Positions 20,554-30,015 of a DNA stretch of 64,000 bases are shown in pieces; position 1 is the first letter of the stretch; each line of letters opens with the position of its first letter. Position numbers and translations under genes: made by a program. Below the pieces are notes generated by a model. The model had not been told where the DNA came from, ran no database searches, and saw nothing but the letters and a program-made list of their open reading frames with translations. Source of the stretch: F1-120-MAGs118 sp013360535 (GTDB taxonomy: Bacteria; Planctomycetota; UBA1135; GCA-002686595); the NCBI GenBank assembly GCA_026647215.1, contig JAPKHC010000007.1:1-64000 (forward strand). The letters run 5' to 3'.

Positions 20554-21630
20554 TCAGCGCCCACCCGTGCGCGCGAGCTCCCTCCGGCACAACTTCAGCG
20601 CGAGCACCGCATAAGCCGTCGTGATCCCCGGCTCGCCTTCCCACCAGCGCGCCTCCGAGTTGACCCACGCGCCGTCGCCACGCTGCGCTGCGAGCACCTG
20701 GGAAGCGATCTCGCTCGCCCAGTCGTGCCGCACGCCGTCGCCCGTCACGAGCTCCCGCTCTCCCAGCGTCGTCATCGTGCGCGCGACGTTGAGCCAGTAG
20801 TAGAACTTGCCCTGCTTGCCCTCGAGGAAACCCTGCTCGCCGTACCGCGCGGTCAGGTCGGGGTTCTTCGCGGGCGTGTAACGACTGGCGAGCGCCTTGC
20901 GCGCGCGCAGCACGATCTGCTGCTCGGGAGTGAGCTCCAGATAGACCATCGGGAGCAAGTCCTCGTAATCGAAAGCGCCGATGTCGAAGGCCGCGCGCTG
21001 CTCGTGCGGCTGGCGCAGCCGAGCGGGGGAGCGCGACAGGTCGACCTCACACCGCGCGAGGAACTCCAACGCGCGGCGCGCCGCCCCGTCGCTCACCTTG
21101 CCTTCGTCGAGCAGTCGCTGCGCCTGCGTTCGCGCGTGCGAAGGCCCGGCGGAAGCCTTGTCGTCGGAATCGACGAACGACTCCGGCGCCGCGCTGCGGT
21201 ACACGAACAGCTCGACCTTCGAGCGTGCGGCGCCGAGCTCCGGCCAGCCATCGACATTGCCGAGCGTGCGCAGCGCGCGCGCCGCCACGCCCGAGGTGTA
21301 CACGGGCAGCCCGTTCGCGGGCTCGTAGATGCCTCCGCTCGCGGTCTGCTTCTTCACGAGGAATTCCGCGGCCTTGCGAGCCCGCGCCGCATCGAGCCCG
21401 ACCGCCTCCGGCTCGCCCAGCGCCCACAGCGCCATCGACGTCAGCGCCACGCGGCAGACTTCCTTGCGCTCTTCCGGCTCGAACGAACCGTCGTCCGCCT
21501 GCAGCGCGCGCAGGCGCTTCATCCCACGCTCGATCGCTCGGTCGAGCTTCTCGACCGCAACTTGCGGCGCAGCCTGCGCGGGCCCCGCGGCTTGCGCCTG
21601 CAATCCCAACGCGAACAGCAGCGCGAGCAT
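20554..21630 (-). CDS. Exported prenyltransferase/squalene-cyclase-fold repeat protein
   Basis: A 358-aa protein. The signal MLALLFALGLQAQAAG precedes alpha/alpha-toroid repeats: RALQADDGSFEPEERKEVCR, KQTASGGIYEP and QRGDGAWVNSEARWWEG. The QxxDGSF-type motif is shared by squalene-hopene cyclases and prenyltransferase beta subunits. It lacks the DxDD catalytic motif of cyclases, so it is probably a structural or binding protein. ATG at 21630 overlaps the YdjY-like gene stop by one base (TGATG). With the 929-aa protein upstream it makes a second toroid-fold gene in one cluster. Confidence 0.78.
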   Translation of the reverse strand: MLALLFALGLQAQAAGPAQAAPQVAVEKLDRAIERGMKRLRALQADDGSFEPEERKEVCRVALTSMALWALGEPEAVGLDAARARKAAEFLVKKQTASGGIYEPANGLPVYTSGVAARALRTLGNVDGWPELGAARSKVELFVYRSAAPESFVDSDDKASAGPSHARTQAQRLLDEGKVSDGAARRALEFLARCEVDLSRSPARLRQPHEQRAAFDIGAFDYEDLLPMVYLELTPEQQIVLRARKALASRYTPAKNPDLTARYGEQGFLEGKQGKFYYWLNVARTMTTLGERELVTGDGVRHDWASEIASQVLAAQRGDGAWVNSEARWWEGEPGITTAYAVLALKLCRRELARTGGR

Positions 21631-22340
21631 CACTTCACTCCCTTGAACACGACCACCACTGGCGTGCCCTTCGGCGGCACCGCCTGCGGATTCACTTCCC
21701 ACGTCGTGTCGTCGAGGCTCTGCAGGCCTTCGAGCTGCAGCAGCGTCGTCGCATCGTGGTACGTCACGGCGAGGCTCTTTACCGCGTCCGCCGCGAGCGA
21801 GACCGCCCCGGGCCGCCCCTCGATCGGTACCTCGTAGGAGCCCGCGTAGATCCAGTCCTGTCGCGGCATCGACTCCTTGCGGTGCGCATCCCACAGCCAG
21901 TCTTCCGGCCGCGTGCGCCGCTCGACACCGCTCGCATCGCTCCAGCGCACCTCGAGCGCCACACGCTCGCCCGTCGGCGGATGGAACTCGCCGCCGCCTT
22001 CGATGCTTCCGGGCTTGCCGGGCTCGAGTCCGAGCGCGAGCAGCCCCGCGTGCAGGCCGCTCGGCACGCAGTCGAGCACGAGCAGCGACTCGTGCAGCTT
22101 GCCCTCCGGCGCGCAGGCGAGCACCTCGACCACGCCCGCCGTCATGTTGACCCAGCCGCGCACCTCGAGCGCCCGTTGCTCGCGCACGCGCTTCACGCCG
22201 AGGCTCACTAGCAGCTCGTCGAGAGGCTCGCCCGCCGCACTCGCCGCCGGCGCGGCAACACCTTCCGCAGCCGTCGAGCGCGGTTCGTCGGCCACGCACC
22301 CGACGAGGAAAACGAGCGAAACCAGCGGAATTCCACGCAT
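21630..22340 (-). CDS. YdjY-like lipoprotein
   Basis: A 236-aa lipoprotein. The signal RGIPLVSLVFLVGC ends in an LVGC lipobox. The mature part reads LGVKRVREQRALEVRGWVNM, then VVEVLACAPEGKLHESLLVL and SLAVTYHDATTLLQL, which match the YdjY domain often seen in planctomycete envelope proteins. The function of that domain is unknown. It is translationally coupled to the downstream toroid-fold gene by TGATG. A strong hairpin separates it from the 929-aa gene upstream, so it probably has its own promoter in the 22340-22370 region. Confidence 0.75.
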   Translation of the reverse strand: MRGIPLVSLVFLVGCVADEPRSTAAEGVAAPAASAAGEPLDELLVSLGVKRVREQRALEVRGWVNMTAGVVEVLACAPEGKLHESLLVLDCVPSGLHAGLLALGLEPGKPGSIEGGGEFHPPTGERVALEVRWSDASGVERRTRPEDWLWDAHRKESMPRQDWIYAGSYEVPIEGRPGAVSLAADAVKSLAVTYHDATTLLQLEGLQSLDDTTWEVNPQAVPPKGTPVVVVFKGVK

Positions 22341-22371
22341 CCAAGGCCTCCGGAAGCAGCGCAAAAGGGAG

Positions 22372-22406
22372 TGCGGCAGGCCCGCGAGTCGAACGGGCCT
22401 GCCGCA
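22372..22406 (-). terminator. 13-bp stem hairpin after the PKD/toroid gene
   Basis: TGCGGCAGGCCCG (22372-22384) pairs exactly with CGGGCCTGCCGCA (22394-22406) around a 9-nt loop. It is 35 nt past the stop of the minus-strand gene ending at 22442. A second, smaller inverted repeat of GCGCGC units lies just beside it at about 22411-22431. Confidence 0.7.
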
Positions 22407-22441
22407 GGAACGCGCGCGACGATGCGCGCGCGGGACGCACC

Positions 22442-25231
22442 TCAGCGCCGGACCGTCAGCACGTCCTCGACGACGAACGGCTCGCCCGTGATGAACTTGC
22501 CGCTGAAGACCAGGCGCACCTTCGTGCCGTCGGCGAGGTTCCCGAGCTTCATCAGCGAGCGCATCGCGCGCGCGTTGACGAACATCGTGAAGTCCTGTCG
22601 CCCTTCGGGGTTGCGAGTGACGCACGGACCCAGCTCGCCGTAGTACGGCGCGGTGACGTCCGCGAGGCTCGGGCCGGTCATGTACGCGCCGCGCCGCAGC
22701 GACTTGCCCACGCCGTCGGCGCGGTGCACCTCGACCGAGGTCGGATCGATGCGCGTGGCGTCGTGCACCCACGTGCCCGGAATCGTCAGCTTGACGAGCG
22801 ACATCGCCGGCGTGAGCTCGTTCGCGCAGGTCTGCGGCTGCACGTTGAGCGTCAGGCTGCCGATCTGGCCCGCGGGGCTGAGCAGCGTGATCGTCTGGTC
22901 GCAACTGTCGACGCCACCACAGCCGTCATCGACCGTCCAGCGCCGCGTGATCACGACTTCCGGCGCCCCCGGATTCTGCGGCGTGTTCGGCACGACGTTC
23001 ACGTCCTGGTACGTCACCGTCGCGTTCTGCGTGCAGCCGCCGGTGTAGGTCGCGGTGCCCGTGCGCGCCGGCACGGTCTGACCCGCGTTGATGCCGCCGT
23101 TCCAGACTTCGACGAAGTCCGGCGGACAGGCGATCGTCGGCGGGGGCTGCTGGCAGTTGGGGTCACCCGCCGGCAGCACGCGCACGGTCGTGAAGTCCGT
23201 GTTGGGGTTGCCGAGGTCGTCCCACACGCGCAGGCCGACGTTGTAGACGCCCGGGCCGAGCTGCATGAAGAAGCTCGTCACGTCGACCGACACGCCCGTC
23301 GCGTCGTTGAAGCTCAGGTCGAGCGGCTGCGGCGAGTAGTCCCACTCGTACAGCACGATCGAGCCGTCCGGGTCGCTGGAACGCGAGCCGTCGAGCAGCC
23401 ACGGCGTCACCTGCGGGCAGAACGTGTACGGGCCACCCGGTTCGGAGTCCGGCGGGAACGGCGGAGGCGTGATGTTGACCGTGACCTGCGTCGTCGCCTG
23501 CAGCGGCGGGTTGCTGTCGTCGGTCACGCGCAGCGTCACGTTGTACGTGCCGAGCGTCGGGTAGGAGTGCACGACGTTGACGCCGGTCGCGTCCCAGCTG
23601 CCGTCGCTCTCGTAGTCCCACTCGTAGTTGATGATCGCGCGCGCCGGGTCCAGGTGGTACGAGCTCACGCCCGTGAAGTTCACCGGGAAGGTCGCCGCGG
23701 TCTGGGTCGGGCTCGCGTGCGCCACGGCCACCGGCCCCGGCGTCACGATCGTGCTCGACAGGATGATCGCCGACCACGCCGTCGCGATGTCGTCGACGAC
23801 CCAGTAGCCGTCCCACGAGCCGTCGCCCTGCTGCAGCGTGACCAGCCGGCGCGCGAGGCCGTCGACCGGGTCACCCTGCGAGACCTGCGCGCGGTACCAG
23901 TCGAACGACAGGCCGCCGCTCGTCATCGTCTGCACGGGCGCCGGCTGCGCGAGGCGCATGGCCTTCGCCGTCGCGAACATGCCGTAGATGCGGTTGTTCA
24001 GGACGAGCGTGTTCCAGTTGCGCGCCATGTAGCCGACGGCAGCCGTGAAGCGCGGGTCGCTCGACGGAACACCGTTCATCACGAGCTGCACGATGCCCGA
24101 AGGCGTCGTGTTCATCATCGCGATGTCGACGTTGTAGTAGGCGTACACGTAGCCGAAGTGGCCGTCGTAGCCCGAGAACGAGCCGTCGCGGAAGGACGAG
24201 TACGGGAGCCAGTAGGCCTCGTTCTCCTGCTTCACCCACGTCGGCACCGTGGCGCCGAAGTAGCGCTCGGCCGCGATCCCGCCGATCGCCATCCACTGCG
24301 CCGCCGAGTTGTCGGCGTCGGAATTGAAGCCGTAGCGCCAGCCGCCGCGCTGCGTCCCGGAGTCCGTCTGGCCCCAGGCGTACGCGTCGATCATGTCCTG
24401 CACGATGTCGTGGTACGTGCGGCCCTGCACCTCGGGGCTCACGCCCGTGGGCGCAACCGCGTTCGGCGTCTGCGTCGCGACGATCGCGTCGACGATCTGG
24501 CCGGTGACGTAGATCGGATCCGAGGTCGTGTAGAGCCCGTAGCCGTTGCCGTTCGTGTCGGGATCGCCCGCGGGCTGCACGGCGATGGGGAGCACGCTCA
24601 GCGTCGTGAACAGGTGCGCGAGGCCGCGCTGCACGTCCTCGACATAGGGGTTCTCGTTCGGGTCGCCGCTGGCGAAGTGCCCGTGCACTTGGAGCGCCTG
24701 CAGGGCCGAGCTCGTTGCGGCAGCAACGTTCTGCGTCGACCAGTACCCCGAGGGAACTCCGCCGATGTTGCCGAGGATCTGGCGCTTGTGCAGGTTCCAC
24801 AGGCCGTGGTCGATCGCGCGGTTGACGTCGACGTCGAGGCCCGCGTTCTGGATCACGACGCGGAACGTGTCGCTCGACACGTTGCCGCAGCTGTCGGTCA
24901 CCGTCAGCGTGGCGACGAACGGCTGGTTGACCGAGCCCGTGTACACGTGGCTCAGCTCCAGCACGCGCGCGTTGCCTGCCGGCACGTTCACCGGCCCGCT
25001 GCCGTCACCGGGGTCCCACGTGGCGCTGACGAGCCCGCAGCCTGCCACCGGCACGGCCGTGCCCTGCAGCATCAGCGCTTGCCCGCTCGCCACCTGGTGC
25101 GGTTGATTGGGATCACCCTGCCACGGCACCGTGACCACGCGCAGTTGCGCCCAGCCCGACGCCGACAGAACCATTCCGCCGACGGCGCATCCGAGCACCC
25201 GTCGCACGACTTTCGCTTGCACGAGCTTCAT
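22442..25231 (-). CDS. Secreted toroid-fold protein with PKD domains
   Basis: A 929-aa secreted protein. The signal sequence spans residues 1-33 (VLGCAVGGMVLSASGWAQ). An Ig/PKD-like domain follows (about 35-135), then about 380 residues of prenyltransferase-like alpha/alpha toroid (RAIDHGLWNLHKRQILG, QRGGWRYGFNSDADNSAAQW, QQGDGSWDGYWVVDDIATAW). Next come two PKD domains (INYEWDYESDGSWDATGVNV; LDGSRSSDPDGSIVLYEWDY) and a HYR-like region with paired cysteines. The ATG at 25231 has AGGAG 10 nt upstream. It is probably a surface carbohydrate- or protein-binding protein; no catalytic motif is visible. Confidence 0.8.
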   Translation of the reverse strand: MKLVQAKVVRRVLGCAVGGMVLSASGWAQLRVVTVPWQGDPNQPHQVASGQALMLQGTAVPVAGCGLVSATWDPGDGSGPVNVPAGNARVLELSHVYTGSVNQPFVATLTVTDSCGNVSSDTFRVVIQNAGLDVDVNRAIDHGLWNLHKRQILGNIGGVPSGYWSTQNVAAATSSALQALQVHGHFASGDPNENPYVEDVQRGLAHLFTTLSVLPIAVQPAGDPDTNGNGYGLYTTSDPIYVTGQIVDAIVATQTPNAVAPTGVSPEVQGRTYHDIVQDMIDAYAWGQTDSGTQRGGWRYGFNSDADNSAAQWMAIGGIAAERYFGATVPTWVKQENEAYWLPYSSFRDGSFSGYDGHFGYVYAYYNVDIAMMNTTPSGIVQLVMNGVPSSDPRFTAAVGYMARNWNTLVLNNRIYGMFATAKAMRLAQPAPVQTMTSGGLSFDWYRAQVSQGDPVDGLARRLVTLQQGDGSWDGYWVVDDIATAWSAIILSSTIVTPGPVAVAHASPTQTAATFPVNFTGVSSYHLDPARAIINYEWDYESDGSWDATGVNVVHSYPTLGTYNVTLRVTDDSNPPLQATTQVTVNITPPPFPPDSEPGGPYTFCPQVTPWLLDGSRSSDPDGSIVLYEWDYSPQPLDLSFNDATGVSVDVTSFFMQLGPGVYNVGLRVWDDLGNPNTDFTTVRVLPAGDPNCQQPPPTIACPPDFVEVWNGGINAGQTVPARTGTATYTGGCTQNATVTYQDVNVVPNTPQNPGAPEVVITRRWTVDDGCGGVDSCDQTITLLSPAGQIGSLTLNVQPQTCANELTPAMSLVKLTIPGTWVHDATRIDPTSVEVHRADGVGKSLRRGAYMTGPSLADVTAPYYGELGPCVTRNPEGRQDFTMFVNARAMRSLMKLGNLADGTKVRLVFSGKFITGEPFVVEDVLTVRR

Positions 25232-25566
25232 GACGCTCGACTCCTGGTTAGCGTCGACCGGCGCTCCTTCGCGTCGCATGCCCGCAAGCCCCCTCGGGCC
25301 CCGACCTCACGCCACGCGCCACCACCGGCCCGGAATCTCGCCGCCGCCCGCGACCTCTCGGCCCCGCCCGGAAGCTCTGACTCCGCCCAGACGCTACACC
25401 TTCGCGCCCTTTTCCGACATCGGCTTCAGGAGGTAGCCCCACCTACTCCCACCCCCTGACCCCCTCCGGCGCCGCCTCCGATCGTCCAACGCCCGCCCGC
25501 CCCCAAGGTTCACGCGCCTCACCTCTTGCCCCGCCGCCCCTCACCCCCGACCATGCCGCCTCGCGA
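25232..25566. other. C-rich intergenic region before tRNA-Arg
   Basis: About 335 bases whose plus strand is strongly C-rich (runs such as CCCCCTGACCCCC). It holds the promoter and leader of the 929-aa gene on minus and the upstream region of tRNA-Arg on plus. No ORF here has convincing protein character, and I see no clear promoter box. Confidence 0.5.
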
Positions 25567-25643
25567 GCACCCGTAGCTCAATTGGACAGAGCATCGGTCT
25601 TCGGAACCGAGGGTTGTGGGTTCGAGTCCCCCCGGGTGCGCCA
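25567..25643 (+). tRNA. tRNA-Arg (anticodon UCG)
   Basis: A full cloverleaf: acceptor GCACCCG/CGGGTGC, D-arm GCTC..GAGC, anticodon stem TCGGT/ACCGA with loop CTTCGGA (anticodon TCG, reading CGA), T-loop TTCGAGT, discriminator G, and encoded CCA at 25641-25643. The T-stem GTGGG/CCCCC has one mismatch (T50/C64). Confidence 0.94.
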
Positions 25644-25676
25644 GTTGCGGCGCGAGGAAATGAGCGGCGAAAGCAG

Positions 25677-25712
25677 GCCGGGCTTCCGCGCCCGGAGACG
25701 CGGAAGCCCGGC
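25677..25712 (-). terminator. 14-bp stem hairpin after the subtilase gene
   Basis: GCCGGGCTTCCGCG (25677-25690) pairs perfectly with CGCGGAAGCCCGGC (25699-25712) around an 8-nt loop. It is 25 nt beyond the subtilase stop at 25738 and could also stop read-through from tRNA-Arg on the plus strand. Confidence 0.7.
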
Positions 25713-25737
25713 GAGAGAGTGCGAGGGGCGCGGTGGC

Positions 25738-28700
25738 CTATTGCTCGCAGACGAGGAACGTCACCGCGTCCGTGAGGCCGGTGGCGAAGGGGTCGCCGGG
25801 GTCGCGGTACCAGAACTGGCAGTAGAGCCAGTCGCCGGCGGAGACGCCGTTGGCGGCGGCGAAGGCGTGGCTCCAGTGGAAGTCGAAGGTGCCGGAGCAG
25901 TCGTTGCCGGTGAGGGAGCCGCCGGAGTTCATGGCTCCCGTGCGGCGCAGCGGGTTGCCGACGCACTTCATGCCGCCTTGGAAGGGGACGGTGGCGTAGG
26001 TGCTCGACCAGAACATCAGGCCGGACTTCTGGTTGAGGATGTTGGTGGCTTGCAGGTGGAAGTCGTCGGGGCCGTTGACGTTCGCCTGACCGGTCCAGGT
26101 CATGTAGGGCAGGCAGGACTGGCTGTTCATCTTGGGTGCGCAGAAGGCCGCGATCGGCGGGTCGGAGAAGTAGAAGGGACCGAGGTGTTCCGTCGGGCCG
26201 GCGTTGCCGCAGCGGTCGATCGCTCGCACGTGGAAGAAGTAGCCGGCGTCGGGCGTGAGCAGCTCGAACCAGAAGGGGAAGGGCGTGTCGACGGTGTCGT
26301 CGGGGTCGGTGTCGTAGGCGTAATCCCACTGGACCGAGTAGCCCGAGACGCCGGAGAGCGCGTCACTCGCGGACTGCCACGCCATCGCGACGTTGGAGCC
26401 GCAGCTCCACTGCGCGACGGGGTGCGAGGTGGAGACGAGGCCCGAGACGGCGGTGGGGGGAGTGCTGTCGACCGTGACCTGCACGTCCGCGCTCACGGGC
26501 GGACCGTTGTCCGGCGTGACGTTGCACGTGAAGGTCCAGACGCCGTCGAACCACCAGCGCGGCGAGAAACTGGCGACGCGCGTGTTGGCGGCGAGCAGGT
26601 TGCCGAGCATGAAGGCGCGACTGCCAAGGAAGTTGGCGATGGAGCCGTCGAGGAGCGTCGCCGAGCTGGCGGTCAGCGCGGGCGAGCCGATCCCCTCGAT
26701 GAGCACGGCCGAAGCGAGGTAGCCGGGATTGAACACCGAGGCCGTGATCGGAACCGATTCGTCGACCTTGGCGAAGTAGGTCGAGGGCGTGAGCGTGAGC
26801 TGCACCGTCGGGTGAACATCACCCTGGACGAAGTGCACGGCGACGCTGAAGCGCGCGTTGCTGAGCGCGCTGTAGGGATTGAGCTTCCAGCGGAACCAGC
26901 CCGTCGCCGGGTTCTCGATGTAGCGCAATTCGGTCGTGTTGCGGCTCGACTTGCCGGCGTTGAACTCGCCGGTGTCGAGGCCCGCCGTGAAGGGTTCCTG
27001 GTCGATGTAGAGGTCCCAGTCGTTGACGGCCGCGTAGGGCGCGCCGGACGAGGCCGCCACCTCGTTCCAGGTCGTGCACACGACGATGCGCGTGGTGCCC
27101 GCGGGCACGTAGAAGTCGGCGTAGGTGCCTTGTCCCGCGCCGAGGTCGAAGTTCCAGCTGTTGAAGGTCGACTGCTGCGTGTTGAACGTGGAGAGCCACG
27201 CATCGACGCAGCCGGCACCGTAGGCGTTCAGGCTGGGATCGTTGTGGTTGAAGATCGGCGCCGAGGAGCGCGTCGCAGCGCTCGCCATCAGGAGTGCGGC
27301 CGCCGCCGTCGGGCGGTAACGCATCCACGGGTAGGTGTCGAGCATCTGCGCGACGATGCCCGTGACGTGCGGCGTCGCCATGCTCGTGCCGGACTTCAGG
27401 GTGTAACCGGAGGTCGTCCCCGCCATGAGGGAGCGGATCTCGTTGCCGGGCGCGACGACGTTCGGCTTCCAGCGCTGGTCGCCGGTCGGACCTTGGCTCG
27501 AGAAGCCGGAACGATCCGGAGCGAGGTTGTTGAACGTGGCGCCGGAGTTGACGCTGCCGACGGTGAACGAGTTCTTGGCCGCGGCCTCGAAGCCGATCCG
27601 GCCCGGATTTGCGTCGTTTCCGGCGGCAAACACGTACATCTGCTGCTGCCAGTAGACCTCGTCGTCGACCAAGCGCGCCGAGAACTCCGTACCCGTGGCG
27701 TTCGTAGCGGACGACCCCCAGGAGTTGTTGATGACGTGGGCGCGCGGAGTGAAGGCGCCGGTGTTGTCGGTGACCCCCGTGCGCAGCACACCCATGATCC
27801 CGGAGAGATTGACCGGCTGCACGCCGCAGCCCACGAAGGCCTTGACCTGCTGGAAGCGGCCCGTCGGACCCCAGCCGAGGCCCGGAGCGACACCGCGCAG
27901 GCTCGGAGTGGTGGCGCCGCTGCCCGTGATCGTGCCGGTGACGTGCGTGCCGTGGCCGCAGGGGTCGTCCCAGGGACCGGTCATGCTGCCGGAGAAGTCC
28001 CAGCCGATGGCGTGCAAGTGGCTCGCGAGGTCCGCGTGGCCGACCCACAGGCCCGTGTCGATCTCGCCGCACACGACGGACTGGCTCGTGCCGCCGGTAG
28101 TGATCGAGCGGAGCACGTCCGCGCTGACGAACGGCATCGACTCGTCGTGCAAGGGAGCGGCGAGCGGCTCTTCCTCGACGAACTCGACGAAATCGAGCTC
28201 GACGAGGCGCTCGAGCGCGGCGAGCGGCGCACGCACGTGGAAGGCGCGCACGGAGTCCTTCTGGGTGTACCAGAGCACCTCGAGCCCGGCCGCTTCGAGC
28301 GCGCGCTGCTGCCAGCCGTTGGATTGCAGCCGCGACGCGACGCTGCCCGCATCCGCGAGCGGCGCCGTGCCGACGCCCGGATCGAACTGCTCCGCGCGCG
28401 CGGTGGTTTCGGCGGTGGTGGCCTCGCACAGGTCCGACTCGAAGACGTTGACGATCAGGTCGAGCGGGCGCGTGGCGTCGAGTTGCCCGAGAGCTTCGCC
28501 CAGGCCGAGGCTCAGCTTCTGCGGCGCGCGAGGCACGCCGATCCAACGCACGAACTCGAGCGCGCCGACTTCGTCGATGAGCTCGGGTCGCAGCGCGACC
28601 TTGATGCAGTAGCCGGGGTGGAAGCCGAGCACGCGGCAGCCGAGCGAGCGCAGCAGCTCGAGGCGCGCGGGGGTGATGCGCCGGCCGAACATCACGTAGG

Positions 28701-29043
28701 CGTACGCGGTCGGCTCCGGGCGGCCGTCGGTCGGAAGCGTGCGCACCTGGGCGACCAGTCGCGGGTCGATGCGCTCGTCGGCGGGCGGATAGTGACGGCC
28801 CGAGACGAAGCCAAGGTAGAGCGGGCTCTCGAGGCCCTTCTCGAACTCCGTCGAGGACTGGGTCGGGTCGCCGAGCGGGCGCTCGCCCTCGAGCGGGACC
28901 GCGTCGTCGAGCGCGACGTCGATCGCGGGCGGGGTCGGCATCAGAGTGCCGCGCGCGGGTGCGGGAGTGGCCTCGGAAAGGGTCGACTGCGTGGCCAGCG
29001 CAGGGCTGGCGAGCAGCAGCAATGAAATCGGTCGGAACGCCAT
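25738..29043 (-). CDS. Secreted S8 (subtilisin-family) serine protease
   Basis: A 1101-aa protein with signal FRPISLLLLASPALA. A propeptide-like region of about 300 residues precedes the peptidase domain. The catalytic triad is visible: Asp in CGEIDTGLWVGH (about 329), His in CGHGTHVTGTITGSG (about 364) and Ser in SGTSMATPHVTG (about 553). After it come a jelly-roll P-like region, Ig-like repeats, an Fn3-like domain, and a C-terminal segment ending DWLYCQFWYRDPGDPF, a form recurring in planctomycete exported proteins. The ATG at 29043 has GGAGA upstream. It lies 114 nt downstream of the anti-sigma gene. Confidence 0.9.
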   Translation of the reverse strand: MAFRPISLLLLASPALATQSTLSEATPAPARGTLMPTPPAIDVALDDAVPLEGERPLGDPTQSSTEFEKGLESPLYLGFVSGRHYPPADERIDPRLVAQVRTLPTDGRPEPTAYAYVMFGRRITPARLELLRSLGCRVLGFHPGYCIKVALRPELIDEVGALEFVRWIGVPRAPQKLSLGLGEALGQLDATRPLDLIVNVFESDLCEATTAETTARAEQFDPGVGTAPLADAGSVASRLQSNGWQQRALEAAGLEVLWYTQKDSVRAFHVRAPLAALERLVELDFVEFVEEEPLAAPLHDESMPFVSADVLRSITTGGTSQSVVCGEIDTGLWVGHADLASHLHAIGWDFSGSMTGPWDDPCGHGTHVTGTITGSGATTPSLRGVAPGLGWGPTGRFQQVKAFVGCGVQPVNLSGIMGVLRTGVTDNTGAFTPRAHVINNSWGSSATNATGTEFSARLVDDEVYWQQQMYVFAAGNDANPGRIGFEAAAKNSFTVGSVNSGATFNNLAPDRSGFSSQGPTGDQRWKPNVVAPGNEIRSLMAGTTSGYTLKSGTSMATPHVTGIVAQMLDTYPWMRYRPTAAAALLMASAATRSSAPIFNHNDPSLNAYGAGCVDAWLSTFNTQQSTFNSWNFDLGAGQGTYADFYVPAGTTRIVVCTTWNEVAASSGAPYAAVNDWDLYIDQEPFTAGLDTGEFNAGKSSRNTTELRYIENPATGWFRWKLNPYSALSNARFSVAVHFVQGDVHPTVQLTLTPSTYFAKVDESVPITASVFNPGYLASAVLIEGIGSPALTASSATLLDGSIANFLGSRAFMLGNLLAANTRVASFSPRWWFDGVWTFTCNVTPDNGPPVSADVQVTVDSTPPTAVSGLVSTSHPVAQWSCGSNVAMAWQSASDALSGVSGYSVQWDYAYDTDPDDTVDTPFPFWFELLTPDAGYFFHVRAIDRCGNAGPTEHLGPFYFSDPPIAAFCAPKMNSQSCLPYMTWTGQANVNGPDDFHLQATNILNQKSGLMFWSSTYATVPFQGGMKCVGNPLRRTGAMNSGGSLTGNDCSGTFDFHWSHAFAAANGVSAGDWLYCQFWYRDPGDPFATGLTDAVTFLVCEQ

Positions 29044-29157
29044 CGGAGTCTCCGGAGCAGTGGGGTGGGGCAGGTGTCGTTCGAGGGGAAGAGCTCCCGC
29101 TCGCAGGCCCCAGAGGCCCGAGGCCTCCCGCTGCACAACGCAAACCCGAAAAAAGCG

Positions 29158-30015
29158 TCAGCGCGGCTCGCGCACGACGAGCGTGTGGACCTCGGCGCCC
29201 TGGCCCCCGAGTTCGCGCGGCTGCCCGGAGAGTTCGCTCGTGTCCGGCCAGTGCTGCAACTCGTGCCCCGGAGCGAGGATCGCGAGGACGACCGTCAGCT
29301 CGCCACAACCGACTGGGACGAGGTAGCCACGGTCGTAGCGCAGCACCCCAGGCTGGTTCGGATCGACGCTGAAGCGCGGGCCGGGCAACTCGTGACGCCC
29401 GGCGGAGAGCCGCAGCGGGCCGGATTCGAGCACGACAGGCTTGTTGTCGCGCGTGGTCGCGTGCACGTAGACGAGCGAAGCTTCGTCGAGCTCGAGCGCG
29501 ATGCGGAAGAAGCCAGCTTCGCCGGAGCTTACGGCGCTCTTGAGCGCGCTGTTCGCCTCGCGCTCGCGGGCGGCGGCTTCCGTGCGCAGGAAGTCCTCCG
29601 CGCTGATGTTCGGCGGATCCTGCGAGCCGCGCAGGGCGCTCAGGCCTTCGGGGCGCAAGAGGCGGAGCTCCGGAGCACTCGCGAGCGCCTCCAGCGGCGA
29701 TTCATGGCTCGCGACGAACGCGACACGCGAGCGCTCGCGAGCGAAGTAGAGCAAGGAGCCGACGAAGAGCACCGCCGCGGCGGCGATCGAGGCCACGAGC
29801 CGAACGGCAAGGCTCCAAGGCCGTCGACGCGCCGCGGTAGGCGCCAGCAACTGCTCGCGCAGCACCCGATCGGTCGCGAGCAAGCGCTCGACCGCCAGCG
29901 CGAGCTCCGGCTCGTGCGCCAAACGGCGCTCGAACTCGAGTTGCGCGGCTTCGTCGAGCTCGCCGTCGATGTACTCGACGCAGCGGGCCTGGTCTTCGGG
30001 GCGGAGCTTGCTCAC
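29158..30015 (-). CDS. Anti-sigma factor with one membrane helix
   Basis: A 285-aa protein. The N-terminal ~60 residues (DQARCVEYIDGELDEAAQLE, then AHEPELALAVERLL) resemble anti-sigma domains, though the zinc-binding HxxxCxxC motif is not intact. One transmembrane helix follows near residues 70-90 (LVASIAAAAVLFVGSLLYF), then an extracytoplasmic domain of about 190 residues. The GTG at 30015 overlaps the sigma-factor stop as GTGA, the normal coupling for a sigma/anti-sigma pair. It probably holds the ECF sigma inactive until an envelope signal arrives. Confidence 0.8.
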   Translation of the reverse strand: MSKLRPEDQARCVEYIDGELDEAAQLEFERRLAHEPELALAVERLLATDRVLREQLLAPTAARRRPWSLAVRLVASIAAAAVLFVGSLLYFARERSRVAFVASHESPLEALASAPELRLLRPEGLSALRGSQDPPNISAEDFLRTEAAAREREANSALKSAVSSGEAGFFRIALELDEASLVYVHATTRDNKPVVLESGPLRLSAGRHELPGPRFSVDPNQPGVLRYDRGYLVPVGCGELTVVLAILAPGHELQHWPDTSELSGQPRELGGQGAEVHTLVVREPR

